From contig NZ_JAFMZQ010000001.1 of assembly GCF_024436415.1 (NCBI RefSeq), positions 372,001 to 436,000 of the forward strand: a stretch of 64,000 bases of DNA, written 5' to 3'. The notes beneath the pieces were generated by a model. It did not search any database. It was not told where the DNA came from and saw only the letters and a list, made by a program, of their open reading frames with translations. Positions within the stretch are counted from its first letter, which is position 1; each line of letters starts with the position of its first letter. This document shows positions 35,353 to 44,393 of the stretch, piece after piece. The position numbers and the translations under genes are program-made. This DNA is from Pedobacter deserti. Lineage in GTDB: Bacteria > Bacteroidota > Bacteroidia > Sphingobacteriales > Sphingobacteriaceae.

Positions 35353-38300
35353 CTAAAAAGTTAAGTTTAATCCGACATTATAAACCCTTACCGACGGATA
35401 GTCCAGCCCGGTATTCAGTTGTGTTTCCGGGTCTACGCCAATGTCTTTCAAATTGTCAATCGAGAACAAGTTAAATCCATTTGCATACAACCGCACTCTG
35501 CTGATCCCTGCATCCGAAAGCCATTTACCGCGAAGGGTGTATCCAATCTGGAGATCGCGGAGGCGCAGATAAGAGGTGTTCCTGAACCAGAAACTGGAAG
35601 CACGCTGATTGCTTTCATTATTCGACTTCTTCAAGGCAGGATAAGTCCCGGGAACCCACGGACTGGTGGGATCAAAAATATCCTCGCGATGCCAGCGGTC
35701 GTTAAGCAGGAAGTCCGGGGAGTTTGCGTCGTTTTGAAAAGGCAGCTTCAGTTCCGCTGCCCGGCCCCTGCTTTGCATAGTTGCGCCGGTAAAATTAACT
35801 AGCAGATCAAAACCTTTAAAACTAATTGAGCCATTGAAGCCAAAGTTAAGATAAGGCAGATTCCCTTCCGCATAGCCATTTGGCCGTTCGTCCAGTCCGT
35901 CAATCACCCCGTCATCATTCTGATCTTTGTAAATGAAGTCGCCAGGCAATAACGTCTTGTTATTCTGACCGTCGACATCTACCGGATAGTTCGCAATCTG
36001 TTCTTCCGACTGAAACTGACCAATATATTCATAGCCCCAGTTAATCCGTGCCCAGCGGTCTTCCACAGAATTTCTATACTGATCAATGGAATTACCAAAG
36101 CGTGGTTTATACGTATACCTGTTTCTCAATCGCGCCAGTGTGGCATTTATACCAAAATTGTATTCCATCTGCCCGCTTTTCCCGGTGTGACTTAAAGCCA
36201 TCTCTAAACCTAGGGTGCGGTTTGCGTTCAAATTTTCACTTGGCGCTGTAAAGCCCACCTCAACAGGAAGCAAAACATCATACCTCGGTGCAGGTATACC
36301 TGTCAGATCTCTTCTGAATGCCTCAAACGTTCCGGATAATTTACCTTCCCACAGGTTAAAGTCCAGCCCAACATTGCTGATTGCGCTCTTGATCCAGGTT
36401 AGTCTCGTCACCGGCAATCCGCGCGCCGCAATCCCGGTGATCAGTTTGTCATCCAGGTAAGCGTTTCCTGCACCGAAGTTGTATCCCGGAAGATAAGCGA
36501 ACGGACCCACGCCGTTGTCCTCGCTTCCGGTTTCACCATACGACATACGAAGCTTTAAATCGGTGATGACCTTTCTAGCTCCACTTCCCTGCAAAAAGCT
36601 TTCTTCTGAGATGCGCCATCCGCCGGTCACGAAAGGAAACAATCCCCAGCGATGTCCTTCAGGAAAGCGCCATGAGCCGTCGTACCGGCCACCAATTTCG
36701 ATCAGGTATTTCTTGTCAAAATCATAATTCCCGCGAAAAATAAAGCCGGCCCTTGCCTGCTCGTCTACCCGGTCTGTCACCGCCTGCAATTCGTTAAAGA
36801 AATTCATAATCTCGATGTGATTGCTCGCGGGTTGCGACCGTACAAAGAACAGCTTATCCGTGCGGTCCTGCGACTCCATTGCGCCCATCAAACTAAGCCC
36901 GTGCCGACCAAACGTACCGTTGTAATTCAATTGCAGGCGCAGCACATTATCAATGATGTAACCGTTATCCCTCGACCGGTATGGATTCTGCTGCCCGCCG
37001 GTCGCATCATAGCTCCCTGTGGCCGAATTATAAGTATACGTTTTATAGGTTTTTTCAAATACATTGCTTAGTAAATTATTATAGAAGAAAGCGTACATCC
37101 CCGTGGCGGTGAGGCCTTTAACCGGAAGCCTATACTCCATGTCGAAGCTGGTCTGAAGCGTACGCCGTTCCGTTTTACTGAATCCCGAGTATTCAAATGT
37201 CGCATAGTTAGTCGCGAAGTTATTGTTCGTTGCGGGGTATTCCCGGTTGCCATTCGCATAGGGGCCCTCGGTAGGCAAATTTCTGAACTGGCCGAGAAGC
37301 GACTGGAAATAGTCATCTTCACCAGGCAGCCCCAGCAAGTCACGAACTTCGATCTTTCCGTTGATTTTCACGCCTGCCTTAAACCGTTCACCGATTCGCG
37401 TTTCGATGTTCGACTGCAGGTTGGTCCGGTTAAAATTGTAGCCCTCAAAAACCGCATCCTGTGTTAATCTTGCCATGGAAAGATAGTAACTGGTTTTCTG
37501 CGACCCGCCGGTTGTGTTCAGGTTGATGTAAGACTGCGGTGCACCGCTTTTAAGGTAGGTTCCCCAATCGAAACCCTCATAGCCCGGTAAGCCTTGCTGC
37601 CATTTCTCCACCTCTTCCCTGGTCCAGTAAGACGTCCCGGTCTGGTTGATGTCCGCCTCGGCAAGTGCACGCACATACTCCGAAGCACTAGCCGCATCCG
37701 GAAACCGGAACAAGCTCTGCCAGCCATGATAAGCATTCACATTGACCTTATTTTCCCGGTTGATGCCGCCTTTTTTAGTTGTTACCAGCACTACACCGTT
37801 CGATGCGCGCAACCCATAAATAGCCGCGGAGGCATCCTTCAAGACAGACAGGCTCTCAATATCTTCCGGGCTCAGGTTATTAAATTGCTGCGCACCAGAG
37901 GGTACGCCATCAATCACGTACAACGGGTCGCCCAGGTTTCGGATCTGGATTCGCGCTTCCGCACCGGGCCGGCCGTCGGGCGACCGGAAATTTACGCCAG
38001 GTATTTTTCCTGCCAATGCCTGCGAAACTGTCGGCACAGAACTCTGCGTCAGCTCACGTGAACTTACAGTGGCCACCGAACCCGTAACGTTTGCCCTTCG
38101 CTGCGCGCCATAGCCCACTACAACCACCTCATTAAGTGATTCCTGAGAGGCTTCCAGGTTTGCATTTACGATAAGTCGTTTGTCTACCCGTATCTCTTGC
38201 GGTAGAAAGCCGATATAATTGAAAACAAGCACATCGCTGCCAGACGCAGTAATCGAATATCTGCCGGCCGCATCAGTTGCTGTCCGTGCATTTTTGCTTT

Positions 38301-38448
38301 TTACTGAAACTGTAACGCCTGGTATCGGCTCTCCCTGGGCGTCGCTCACTACGCCCTTTACGATACTGTCTTGAACTTGCCAGGTGCTCGAAAATGCCGG
38401 GAGCCAGCATACAAGAAGCAGCCAGAAGGCCACACTTCGTTTTAACAT
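35353..38448 (-). CDS. SusC/RagA-family TonB-linked outer-membrane transporter
   Basis: A 1031-residue TonB-dependent transporter that imports oligosaccharides together with SusD. It has a signal peptide (about 1-20), a carboxypeptidase-regulatory-like domain (about 30-105, VKGVVSDAQGEPIPGVTVSV), and a plug with NEVVVVGYGAQRRANVTGS and the SusC signature YVIDGVPSG. A long barrel ends in VYNVGLNLTF with the terminal phenylalanine expected for barrel assembly. It has no N-terminal FecR-interaction (STN) domain, so control is not through a SusC-dependent sigma/anti-sigma pair but through the adjacent two-component system. Confidence 0.96.
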   Translation of the reverse strand: MLKRSVAFWLLLVCWLPAFSSTWQVQDSIVKGVVSDAQGEPIPGVTVSVKSKNARTATDAAGRYSITASGSDVLVFNYIGFLPQEIRVDKRLIVNANLEASQESLNEVVVVGYGAQRRANVTGSVATVSSRELTQSSVPTVSQALAGKIPGVNFRSPDGRPGAEARIQIRNLGDPLYVIDGVPSGAQQFNNLSPEDIESLSVLKDASAAIYGLRASNGVVLVTTKKGGINRENKVNVNAYHGWQSLFRFPDAASASEYVRALAEADINQTGTSYWTREEVEKWQQGLPGYEGFDWGTYLKSGAPQSYINLNTTGGSQKTSYYLSMARLTQDAVFEGYNFNRTNLQSNIETRIGERFKAGVKINGKIEVRDLLGLPGEDDYFQSLLGQFRNLPTEGPYANGNREYPATNNNFATNYATFEYSGFSKTERRTLQTSFDMEYRLPVKGLTATGMYAFFYNNLLSNVFEKTYKTYTYNSATGSYDATGGQQNPYRSRDNGYIIDNVLRLQLNYNGTFGRHGLSLMGAMESQDRTDKLFFVRSQPASNHIEIMNFFNELQAVTDRVDEQARAGFIFRGNYDFDKKYLIEIGGRYDGSWRFPEGHRWGLFPFVTGGWRISEESFLQGSGARKVITDLKLRMSYGETGSEDNGVGPFAYLPGYNFGAGNAYLDDKLITGIAARGLPVTRLTWIKSAISNVGLDFNLWEGKLSGTFEAFRRDLTGIPAPRYDVLLPVEVGFTAPSENLNANRTLGLEMALSHTGKSGQMEYNFGINATLARLRNRYTYKPRFGNSIDQYRNSVEDRWARINWGYEYIGQFQSEEQIANYPVDVDGQNNKTLLPGDFIYKDQNDDGVIDGLDERPNGYAEGNLPYLNFGFNGSISFKGFDLLVNFTGATMQSRGRAAELKLPFQNDANSPDFLLNDRWHREDIFDPTSPWVPGTYPALKKSNNESNQRASSFWFRNTSYLRLRDLQIGYTLRGKWLSDAGISRVRLYANGFNLFSIDNLKDIGVDPETQLNTGLDYPSVRVYNVGLNLTF

Positions 38449-38468
38449 TGTTCTAGGTCTATTTGGTC

Positions 38469-38495
38469 AGTAGCACTATTGCTACTACAAATAAA
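38469..38495 (-). promoter_or_regulatory. susC promoter element overlapping an inverted repeat
   Basis: On the minus strand TTTATTTG (38488-38495, one mismatch to TAnnTTTG) is followed by the inverted repeat AGTAGCA-N4-TGCTACT (38469-38486). The predicted start site falls inside the repeat, 20-40 bases before the susC ATG. It could be an operator or a leader hairpin. Confidence 0.35.
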
Positions 38496-38574
38496 AACAC
38501 TATCGAACAGCTATTTTATTCATTGTTTAGCCTATTTATCTCATTATCAACCCCAACCGACTCTCTTAAGATAA

Positions 38575-39357
38575 TCAGTTGTTTCTCAATTTTGATCTGT
38601 TCCTTAAAGCGGCAATATACTCAAGTGGCGATTGATTAAAGTGGCGCTGAAAATTCTTACCGAACACCGTCTGCGACTTATAACCCACAATTTCAGCGAT
38701 TTCAAAAATTTTATGATTGTTTTCGGCCATCAGTTCAACAGCCTTCTTAAGACGGGCCTGGGTAACGATATCTTTGATCGGTACATTCAGCAAATGCTTT
38801 ATTTTCCGGTAAAGCGTTGGGCGACTCATATGCATATGCTGCGCAAGGTCATCGATGTCGAAATCACTGTTGCCCAAGTGGCGCTGGATGTATTCGTTAA
38901 GCTTTTTCAGAAATTGTGCGTCCGACCTGGACTGCTCGCCGAAACTGATGTGGCTGAACGGATCATGTACAACATGATCTCTTATCTTCGACCGGTTTTT
39001 TAGCAAGTTAGCAATCTGTACCATTACCAGGTCATGAGAAAAAGGTTTTTCAATGTAAGCATCAGCACCATGCTTAAGTCCCTCAATTTTTGCCGTAATT
39101 GTATTCCTTGCTGTGAGCAGAATTACCGGAATGTGGCAGTATTCAACGTTCGACTTGATTTCTGCACATAATTCAAATCCGTCAATGCCCGGCATCATCA
39201 CGTCGCTGACCACCAGATGAACAGGATATTCCTCCAGAAGCGACAGCGCCTGATTTCCTCCAGGCGCAGTAAGTACCGTATACTGCTCTGAAAGCACCTC
39301 CGAGAGAAATTGCAGTAAATCTGTTTCGTCATCTACAAGCAGAATCGTTTCATTCAT
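38575..39357 (-). CDS. Response regulator with AraC-type DNA-binding domain
   Basis: A 260-residue regulator. The receiver (about 1-120) has D9/D10, phosphoacceptor D52 (HLVVSDVMMPGIDG) and K104 in IEKPFS. The AraC-type HTH (about 155-255) includes DFDIDDLAQHMHMSRPTLYRKIKHLL and EIAEIVGYKSQTVFGKNFQRHFNQSPLEYI. It corresponds exactly to the C-terminal output half of a hybrid two-component system (HTCS), but as a separate protein starting 11 bases after the kinase stop. It should activate the susC-led operon that begins 126 bases downstream. Confidence 0.93.
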   Translation of the reverse strand: MNETILLVDDETDLLQFLSEVLSEQYTVLTAPGGNQALSLLEEYPVHLVVSDVMMPGIDGFELCAEIKSNVEYCHIPVILLTARNTITAKIEGLKHGADAYIEKPFSHDLVMVQIANLLKNRSKIRDHVVHDPFSHISFGEQSRSDAQFLKKLNEYIQRHLGNSDFDIDDLAQHMHMSRPTLYRKIKHLLNVPIKDIVTQARLKKAVELMAENNHKIFEIAEIVGYKSQTVFGKNFQRHFNQSPLEYIAALRNRSKLRNN

Positions 39358-39368
39358 ATTATCGTGTT

Positions 39369-42300
39369 TTAACGTTCTAAATCAAACTGAATTTTTTGGT
39401 GTACAGGCAACGCCAGCTCAAAAATATTTATTTCAGCATTTACAATGAACATCAGATTGCCCTCGTGAAGTTCGGCTAAATATTTCGCGAGGGAAAGCCC
39501 TATGCCTGTACCATGAATACTGTTTTCGTTCTTGATCCTGTAAAAGGGCTCAAATATCTTTTGCCCGAACCGTTCCGGGATTACATCACCGTCGTTTTCT
39601 ATCCGAAACTTGAAAACATCCGTCGTATCATCCGGTGTAAAAAGCCTGATATATATATGTTTTTCGGCATATTTACCCGCATTCGATATAAGGTTGCTGA
39701 TAATCTTGGTAAAGGCTTCTTTATCGACATAGGCTTTTATATGGCGCTCAGGCAGATCGAGTTCGACAACCAGGTTTCTCTCTTTGAGCTGTGAAGAGAA
39801 CAAATTCACTTGTTCCAACACCAGCTGATTGATATCTGCGGAGACAAAATTCAGGCTGAACTGGTACAATTCCGTTTTCCGGAAATCAAGAAGTTGTGAG
39901 GTGAGTGTGATCAGCCTGTTGGTATGTTTCTTCACCCGTTTCAGGTTTCTGCGTACCGTAGGCACGTCTTCAATTTTACTAAGCGCCCAGTCAACCGGTC
40001 CCTTTATCAGTGTCAGCGGTGTTTGAATTTCATGGGCAATGCTCGTAAAAAATTCAATTTTAGCCTGATATACTTCTTTTTCCTTCTCGAGTTCGAAAAG
40101 CTGCCTTCTTCGGCGGTTTTTGTTCTCGATACTTTTATGATAAAAGTAAACGATCGTATATATGACGGCGCAGACCAGCAGACCATACAATACATAGGCG
40201 ATGATGCTCTTCCAGAAAGGCGGCGAAATTCTGATCGTCAAAATACGTTCAGGCGTTTCCCAGAGACCGATATTGCTTCTGGCCTGAACAATGAATTTAT
40301 AGGTGCCGGGAGACAAGTCCGTGAAGTAGGCCTTCCTGTTGCTGTTCATATAGGTCCAATCTTCGTTTAAGCCCTCCATTTTATATTTATACCGGATTAA
40401 ACCGGCTGCCGAATAATCCAGGGCAGCAAAGGCAATATCAAAAGTCGACTGATCGTATGTGAGCTCTACCGTATCTGAATAGATTGCTGGCTTCTGAAAA
40501 TGCTTGTCATGCTGCTCGTCGGCTGCTTTGCCTTCGCCAACATGTATTGAGGTAATGTAAAGCGGCGGAACCGCCGTCTTTACCTTCAGGGAATCCGGGT
40601 GAAAGGCAATCATTCCCTGAACCGAACCAAAGTACATCTTGCCTGCTTTATCTTTGTATGCAGAATTGTAGTTGAACTGATCTGTAAGCAAGCCATTCGA
40701 TTTTCCGTACACATGAAATTGCCCCCTGTTAAGATCCATGCAGATCAGCCCCTTCAAACTGCTGATCCAAAGATTCTGTTTCCCGTCTTCCAACACCCGG
40801 AAAATATTGTTTGTTGGGAAGCCAGACCTGGTTGAAAACCGCCTGAATGTTTTCCGGTCCCTCGACAACCTGATCAGTCCCCCGCCTTCCGTGGAAAGCC
40901 AAAGGCTATGTTTCGAGTCTTCATAGATCCCATGAACAATATCGTCGCCGGGCGACAGGTCGCTGTTTTTCTTGAAACTGATATTTCCCCGCTTTCCGCT
41001 ACGTGGATTATAGTAAAATATGCCGTTCGCATAGCTTCCCGTATAGATGGTGCCTGCATGGTCTTCAGCGATCGCAAAAGCGAAAGACTTATGAGGAATA
41101 TGTGGAAACTGCCTCAGCCGTTTCTTTGTCCGGTCGTATTCAAACACTCCGGCAGCGGTGGTACCTACCAGTATCCGGCCGGTGGAAGTCTTAAAGATCG
41201 ACATTACGAAAGCGTTCGAGCTGTTTTCAGGATACTGTACAATGGGATGCCGCTCAACTACCTTTCCCGAATGCCTGTCGAGCACCTCAAGTCCCTGCAA
41301 AAACGGGCCAGCATAAATACGGTTATCTACCGCCAGCAGACCATGAATATTCGGATAAGAAAGGTCTGAGGGCAGCTTCCCGTTCGATATATGGGCAAAC
41401 TCGCCGGTCGCCGGATCAAACCTGTTAATTCCAGCATCCTCCGTCCCGATCCAGATATTCTTGTCTTGGTCCTCGCAAATTTCACGTATGGCATTTCCGG
41501 AGATCGAGTTAGCTGAACTCAGCGGAAAGAACTTTTCGAATGCATTGTTTTCTTTCGACAAATAGTTCAATCCTCCGAAAAAAGTCCCTGCCCATATTCC
41601 CTTTCTCCGGTCCTGGAAAAGCGTGTAGACCGCATTATCACTGAGTGAATACCGGTCACCTGCTCGCTTGCGGATATTTGTATACGTTTGGTTCAGGGCG
41701 TCATAAATAAATATCCCCGACTCGGTTGCCAGCCAGTATTTTCCGTCCGACATCACCTTGATATCCCTTACATAAACATGTGTACCATCCGGATTTTTTG
41801 TCAGCAAGGGCTGGATTTTCTCTGTTTTTGCGTTATAACGAAAGAAGCCCCGTCTAGTGCCGATCAGCAGGCCCTCTTTTACGGGAAGAATGCGTGTGAC
41901 AGGTGTTGAAGCGAGTGGGTCTCCGGGCGCTTCGATATCCGTTCGGAAAAGCTTTGATCCGCTAATGCGAAGCGTTTTCAGTTTACCTTTCGCCGTACCG
42001 AGCCACAAAACGTCCCGCTCGTCGAAACCAAATGCCGATGCAAGCACGCCCGTGTTGATGTCCTTTTTTGTGCGGTATCTGTACGAATGTATCCTGCCGC
42101 CGGCGACCATCCAAATATTATCCGCACTGTCAGACTGTATATTGGTAATGGTAATCGCCCGAAAAGCCGCCCGCTCGATCTTTTCATTAAGCGGATCGAA
42201 TATGAAAAGGCCCGCCAATGTGCCGATCCATAACCTGCCTGAGCGGTCTTCGTGTAAAGCGCTGATCGAGTTCGCGCCCGACCGCTCATCAGGCATGACG

Positions 42301-42542
42301 AAATTCCTGAAAGCAATACCGTCGAACCTACTCAGTCCACCCTTAGTGCCAACCCAGATAAAACCCTTACGATCCTGTGTAATTGCGGTAACGGAATTGT
42401 GCTGCAGCCCTTCATCGGCCTGAAGCCGCTCGAAATAATGATATTGGGCATGGCCAAAGCCCGAAAGACAAACAAGGCATAAAACAACAAAAGCCCGCTT
42501 AATGATATTCCCGCTACAGGTTAGCATGCTAAATTTGGTCAA
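39369..42542 (-). CDS. Two-component propeller sensor histidine kinase (split HTCS sensor half)
   Basis: A 1057-residue inner-membrane kinase. A signal peptide or anchor (ends near GFGHAQ) is followed by a large periplasmic sensor of two seven-bladed propellers made of Reg_prop repeats (for example ITQDRKGFIWVGTKGGLSRFDG and ICEDQDKNIWIGTEDAGINRF). A Y_Y_Y domain (about 675-760, ending in PGTYKFIVQARS), one membrane helix (about 775-797), HisKA with AHEIQTPLTLIKGP (H837) and a HATPase complete it. It lacks the receiver and AraC parts of a full HTCS; these are encoded by the next gene. It senses glycan fragments in the periplasm by analogy with HTCS proteins. The ligand is unknown. Confidence 0.93.
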   Translation of the reverse strand: MTKFSMLTCSGNIIKRAFVVLCLVCLSGFGHAQYHYFERLQADEGLQHNSVTAITQDRKGFIWVGTKGGLSRFDGIAFRNFVMPDERSGANSISALHEDRSGRLWIGTLAGLFIFDPLNEKIERAAFRAITITNIQSDSADNIWMVAGGRIHSYRYRTKKDINTGVLASAFGFDERDVLWLGTAKGKLKTLRISGSKLFRTDIEAPGDPLASTPVTRILPVKEGLLIGTRRGFFRYNAKTEKIQPLLTKNPDGTHVYVRDIKVMSDGKYWLATESGIFIYDALNQTYTNIRKRAGDRYSLSDNAVYTLFQDRRKGIWAGTFFGGLNYLSKENNAFEKFFPLSSANSISGNAIREICEDQDKNIWIGTEDAGINRFDPATGEFAHISNGKLPSDLSYPNIHGLLAVDNRIYAGPFLQGLEVLDRHSGKVVERHPIVQYPENSSNAFVMSIFKTSTGRILVGTTAAGVFEYDRTKKRLRQFPHIPHKSFAFAIAEDHAGTIYTGSYANGIFYYNPRSGKRGNISFKKNSDLSPGDDIVHGIYEDSKHSLWLSTEGGGLIRLSRDRKTFRRFSTRSGFPTNNIFRVLEDGKQNLWISSLKGLICMDLNRGQFHVYGKSNGLLTDQFNYNSAYKDKAGKMYFGSVQGMIAFHPDSLKVKTAVPPLYITSIHVGEGKAADEQHDKHFQKPAIYSDTVELTYDQSTFDIAFAALDYSAAGLIRYKYKMEGLNEDWTYMNSNRKAYFTDLSPGTYKFIVQARSNIGLWETPERILTIRISPPFWKSIIAYVLYGLLVCAVIYTIVYFYHKSIENKNRRRRQLFELEKEKEVYQAKIEFFTSIAHEIQTPLTLIKGPVDWALSKIEDVPTVRRNLKRVKKHTNRLITLTSQLLDFRKTELYQFSLNFVSADINQLVLEQVNLFSSQLKERNLVVELDLPERHIKAYVDKEAFTKIISNLISNAGKYAEKHIYIRLFTPDDTTDVFKFRIENDGDVIPERFGQKIFEPFYRIKNENSIHGTGIGLSLAKYLAELHEGNLMFIVNAEINIFELALPVHQKIQFDLER

Positions 42543-42685
42543 ATTGGTTTAGGATGCGGGCGGAACGACTTACACCTGTTTCAAACTTACATAATATTTA
42601 CGGTCAAACACCCAGACACGACAAGCATCCGGAGCCTCCCGGTATGCGAATGAGACAAAACAACGAATCATTGACCGGAAACATC

Positions 42686-42720
42686 GAAAAGAAAAAGCCG
42701 CCTCTGTTCAAAGGCGGCTT
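42686..42720 (-). terminator. Intrinsic terminator of the DUF3127 gene
   Basis: AAGCCGCCT (42695-42703) pairs with AGGCGGCTT (42712-42720) around an 8-base loop. Read on the minus strand the stem is followed by TTTCTTTTCG. It lies 40 bases after the DUF3127 stop codon. Confidence 0.85.
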
Positions 42721-42759
42721 CGGTGGTTAATTTGTTTATTTAAAAAAGATCTTTATCGC

Positions 42760-43128
42760 TTAGAATGGCAGGTCGTCATCTTCGCCCGGTGCACTGTTCA
42801 GATCTGCAGGGGGCGCATACTGCGGTGCAGGTGCTGCGGCAGCAGTATTGGTCAATGTGTTAATACGCCATACTACCAAACTGTTAAAGTACGAAGTCTT
42901 GCCTGTTTTATCAGTCCACGGACGTCCGCGAAGGTTAAAGGAAACTTCAACATCATCCCCTGGCTTTAAGCTGTCAAACAATGCTGTTTTATCTTGCAAC
43001 GCCTCGAACCTGATATATTCAGGATAAGTCGGGTTCTCTGCGTATTCAACAATCAGATCACGCTTTTTAAAGGTCTCACTCACCTGCTGCAGCGCACCAA
43101 TTTCGTGCACTTTTCCTTTTATTTCCAT
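42760..43128 (-). CDS. DUF3127 OB-fold protein with SSB-like acidic tail
   Basis: A 122-residue protein. The DUF3127 core (about 1-90: EIKGKVHEIGALQQVSETFKKRDLIVEY, then RPWTDKTGKTSYFNSLVVWRI) looks like a small OB fold. A flexible Ala/Pro-rich linker (AAAAPAPQYAPPADLNS) leads to the C-terminal tip GEDDDLPF. Bacterial single-stranded DNA-binding proteins have the same build, ending in DDDIPF, the tip that recruits repair and replication enzymes. A single-strand-binding role is therefore likely but not proved. It has its own terminator and is divergent from the RNA methyltransferase gene. Confidence 0.85.
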   Translation of the reverse strand: MEIKGKVHEIGALQQVSETFKKRDLIVEYAENPTYPEYIRFEALQDKTALFDSLKPGDDVEVSFNLRGRPWTDKTGKTSYFNSLVVWRINTLTNTAAAAPAPQYAPPADLNSAPGEDDDLPF

Positions 43129-43182
43129 ATCGAGTACTATTTTTATTCTTATCCGAAAGTCAAATCTCTATATTTTTATTGA

Positions 43183-43190
43183 TAACTTTG
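43183..43190 (+). promoter_or_regulatory. -7 promoter element of the RNA methyltransferase gene
   Basis: TAACTTTG matches TAnnTTTG and ends 11 bases before the ATG at 43202, so the 5' leader would be only about five bases long. Confidence 0.4.
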
Positions 43191-43201
43191 TAGAATAAAT
43201 T

Positions 43202-44386
43202 ATGCAAGTTTTCCACACGAAAAGCAAGGTCATCATCACTTGCAACAAGCGCCTTTCCCCATATCTGATTGAAGAGGTAAAAGAACTCGGTTTTACGATT
43301 GTGCGCGATTTCCCTACCGGATTAGAGTTAAACATAACCCTTACAGAGTGTATCAAACTGAATCTTAACCTGCGCTGTGCCAGCCAGATCCTTTACCAGT
43401 TGAAACATTTCAAGGCCAGGAACCCGGACGAGCTTTATTCGGAGCTAAGGAAATTGGCATGGGAAGAACTTATTGACTTTACCGGATATTTCTCGGTGAC
43501 CTCCAACGTGGATAACCCAACCATTACAACGCCCTTGTTTGCCAACTTGAAAGTGAAGGATGCCATTGTGGACCGCATTAAAGATAAAAAGGGCGTACGC
43601 CCCAACTCTGGCGCTGATGCCAATAAAACCGTGGTACACCTGTACTGGAAAGACAGTGAGGCAGATATTTTCCTCGACACATCCGGCGAAACCCTGGCCA
43701 AACACGGATACCGTAAAATCCCGGGAAAAGCACCGATGCTTGAGGCACTTGCTGCAGCTGCAGTTCTGAACACAAAATGGGACAGAAAATCGCCTTTTGT
43801 GAACCCGATGTGCGGTTCAGGCACACTGGCTATTGAAGCTGCCCTGATTGCAACGAACCGACGTCCGGGCCTCTATCGCATGAATTATGGCTTTATGCAC
43901 ATAATCGGATACGACGAGCAGGTTTTCTTCGCCGAACGAAGAATACTAAAAGATCAGATCATTAAGAATCCGGATATCCATATTGTGGCCAGTGATATCT
44001 CGGAAGACGCCGTTGAAGTGAGCCGTAAGAATGCAAAGACCGCAGGTGTCGACGGACTGATTCAATTTGAGGTGTGCGACTTTGAGGAGACCCCGGTACC
44101 GGAAACCGGTGCCGGAGTGGTTGTATTTAACCCTGAATACGGCGAGCGCCTGGGCGTGCATTCTAAACTGGAGCTCACTTACAAGCGCATGGGCGATTTT
44201 ATGAAGCAAAAATGCAAAGGTTATTTTGGTTACATCTTTACCGGAAATCCCGACCTGGCTAAGAAGATCGGCTTAAAGGCGGAACGAAAGATAGAGTTTT
44301 ACAATGGTAAACTTGATTGCCGTATGTTGGAGTATGAGTTATACGACGGCTCAAGAAGACTGAACACTGACACGGTAGCCACCTAG
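43202..44386 (+). CDS. THUMP-domain SAM-dependent RNA methyltransferase (RlmL/Trm14-like)
   Basis: A 394-residue enzyme expected to methylate guanine N2 in rRNA or tRNA. The N-terminal ferredoxin-like and THUMP parts (about 1-155) carry segments such as LIEEVKELGFTIVRDFPTGLEL and VDRIKDKKGVRPNS. The Rossmann methyltransferase domain (about 165-385) has the SAM motif NPMCGSGTLAIEAALIA, the acidic loop VASDISEDAV and catalytic motif IV as FNPEYGERLG. The last differs from the usual NPPY. Length and order of parts are normal for RlmL N-terminal-domain homologues. A repeat array follows the stop codon. Confidence 0.9.
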   Translation: MQVFHTKSKVIITCNKRLSPYLIEEVKELGFTIVRDFPTGLELNITLTECIKLNLNLRCASQILYQLKHFKARNPDELYSELRKLAWEELIDFTGYFSVTSNVDNPTITTPLFANLKVKDAIVDRIKDKKGVRPNSGADANKTVVHLYWKDSEADIFLDTSGETLAKHGYRKIPGKAPMLEALAAAAVLNTKWDRKSPFVNPMCGSGTLAIEAALIATNRRPGLYRMNYGFMHIIGYDEQVFFAERRILKDQIIKNPDIHIVASDISEDAVEVSRKNAKTAGVDGLIQFEVCDFEETPVPETGAGVVVFNPEYGERLGVHSKLELTYKRMGDFMKQKCKGYFGYIFTGNPDLAKKIGLKAERKIEFYNGKLDCRMLEYELYDGSRRLNTDTVAT

Positions 44387-44393
44387 TAGGTAG

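Noticed and set aside
39357..39369. Frameshift separating the HTCS kinase and regulator
   Set aside because: The kinase ends with a complete HATPase and a natural tail, and the regulator begins with a normal receiver N-terminus after its own ATG, so two genes fit better than one broken gene.
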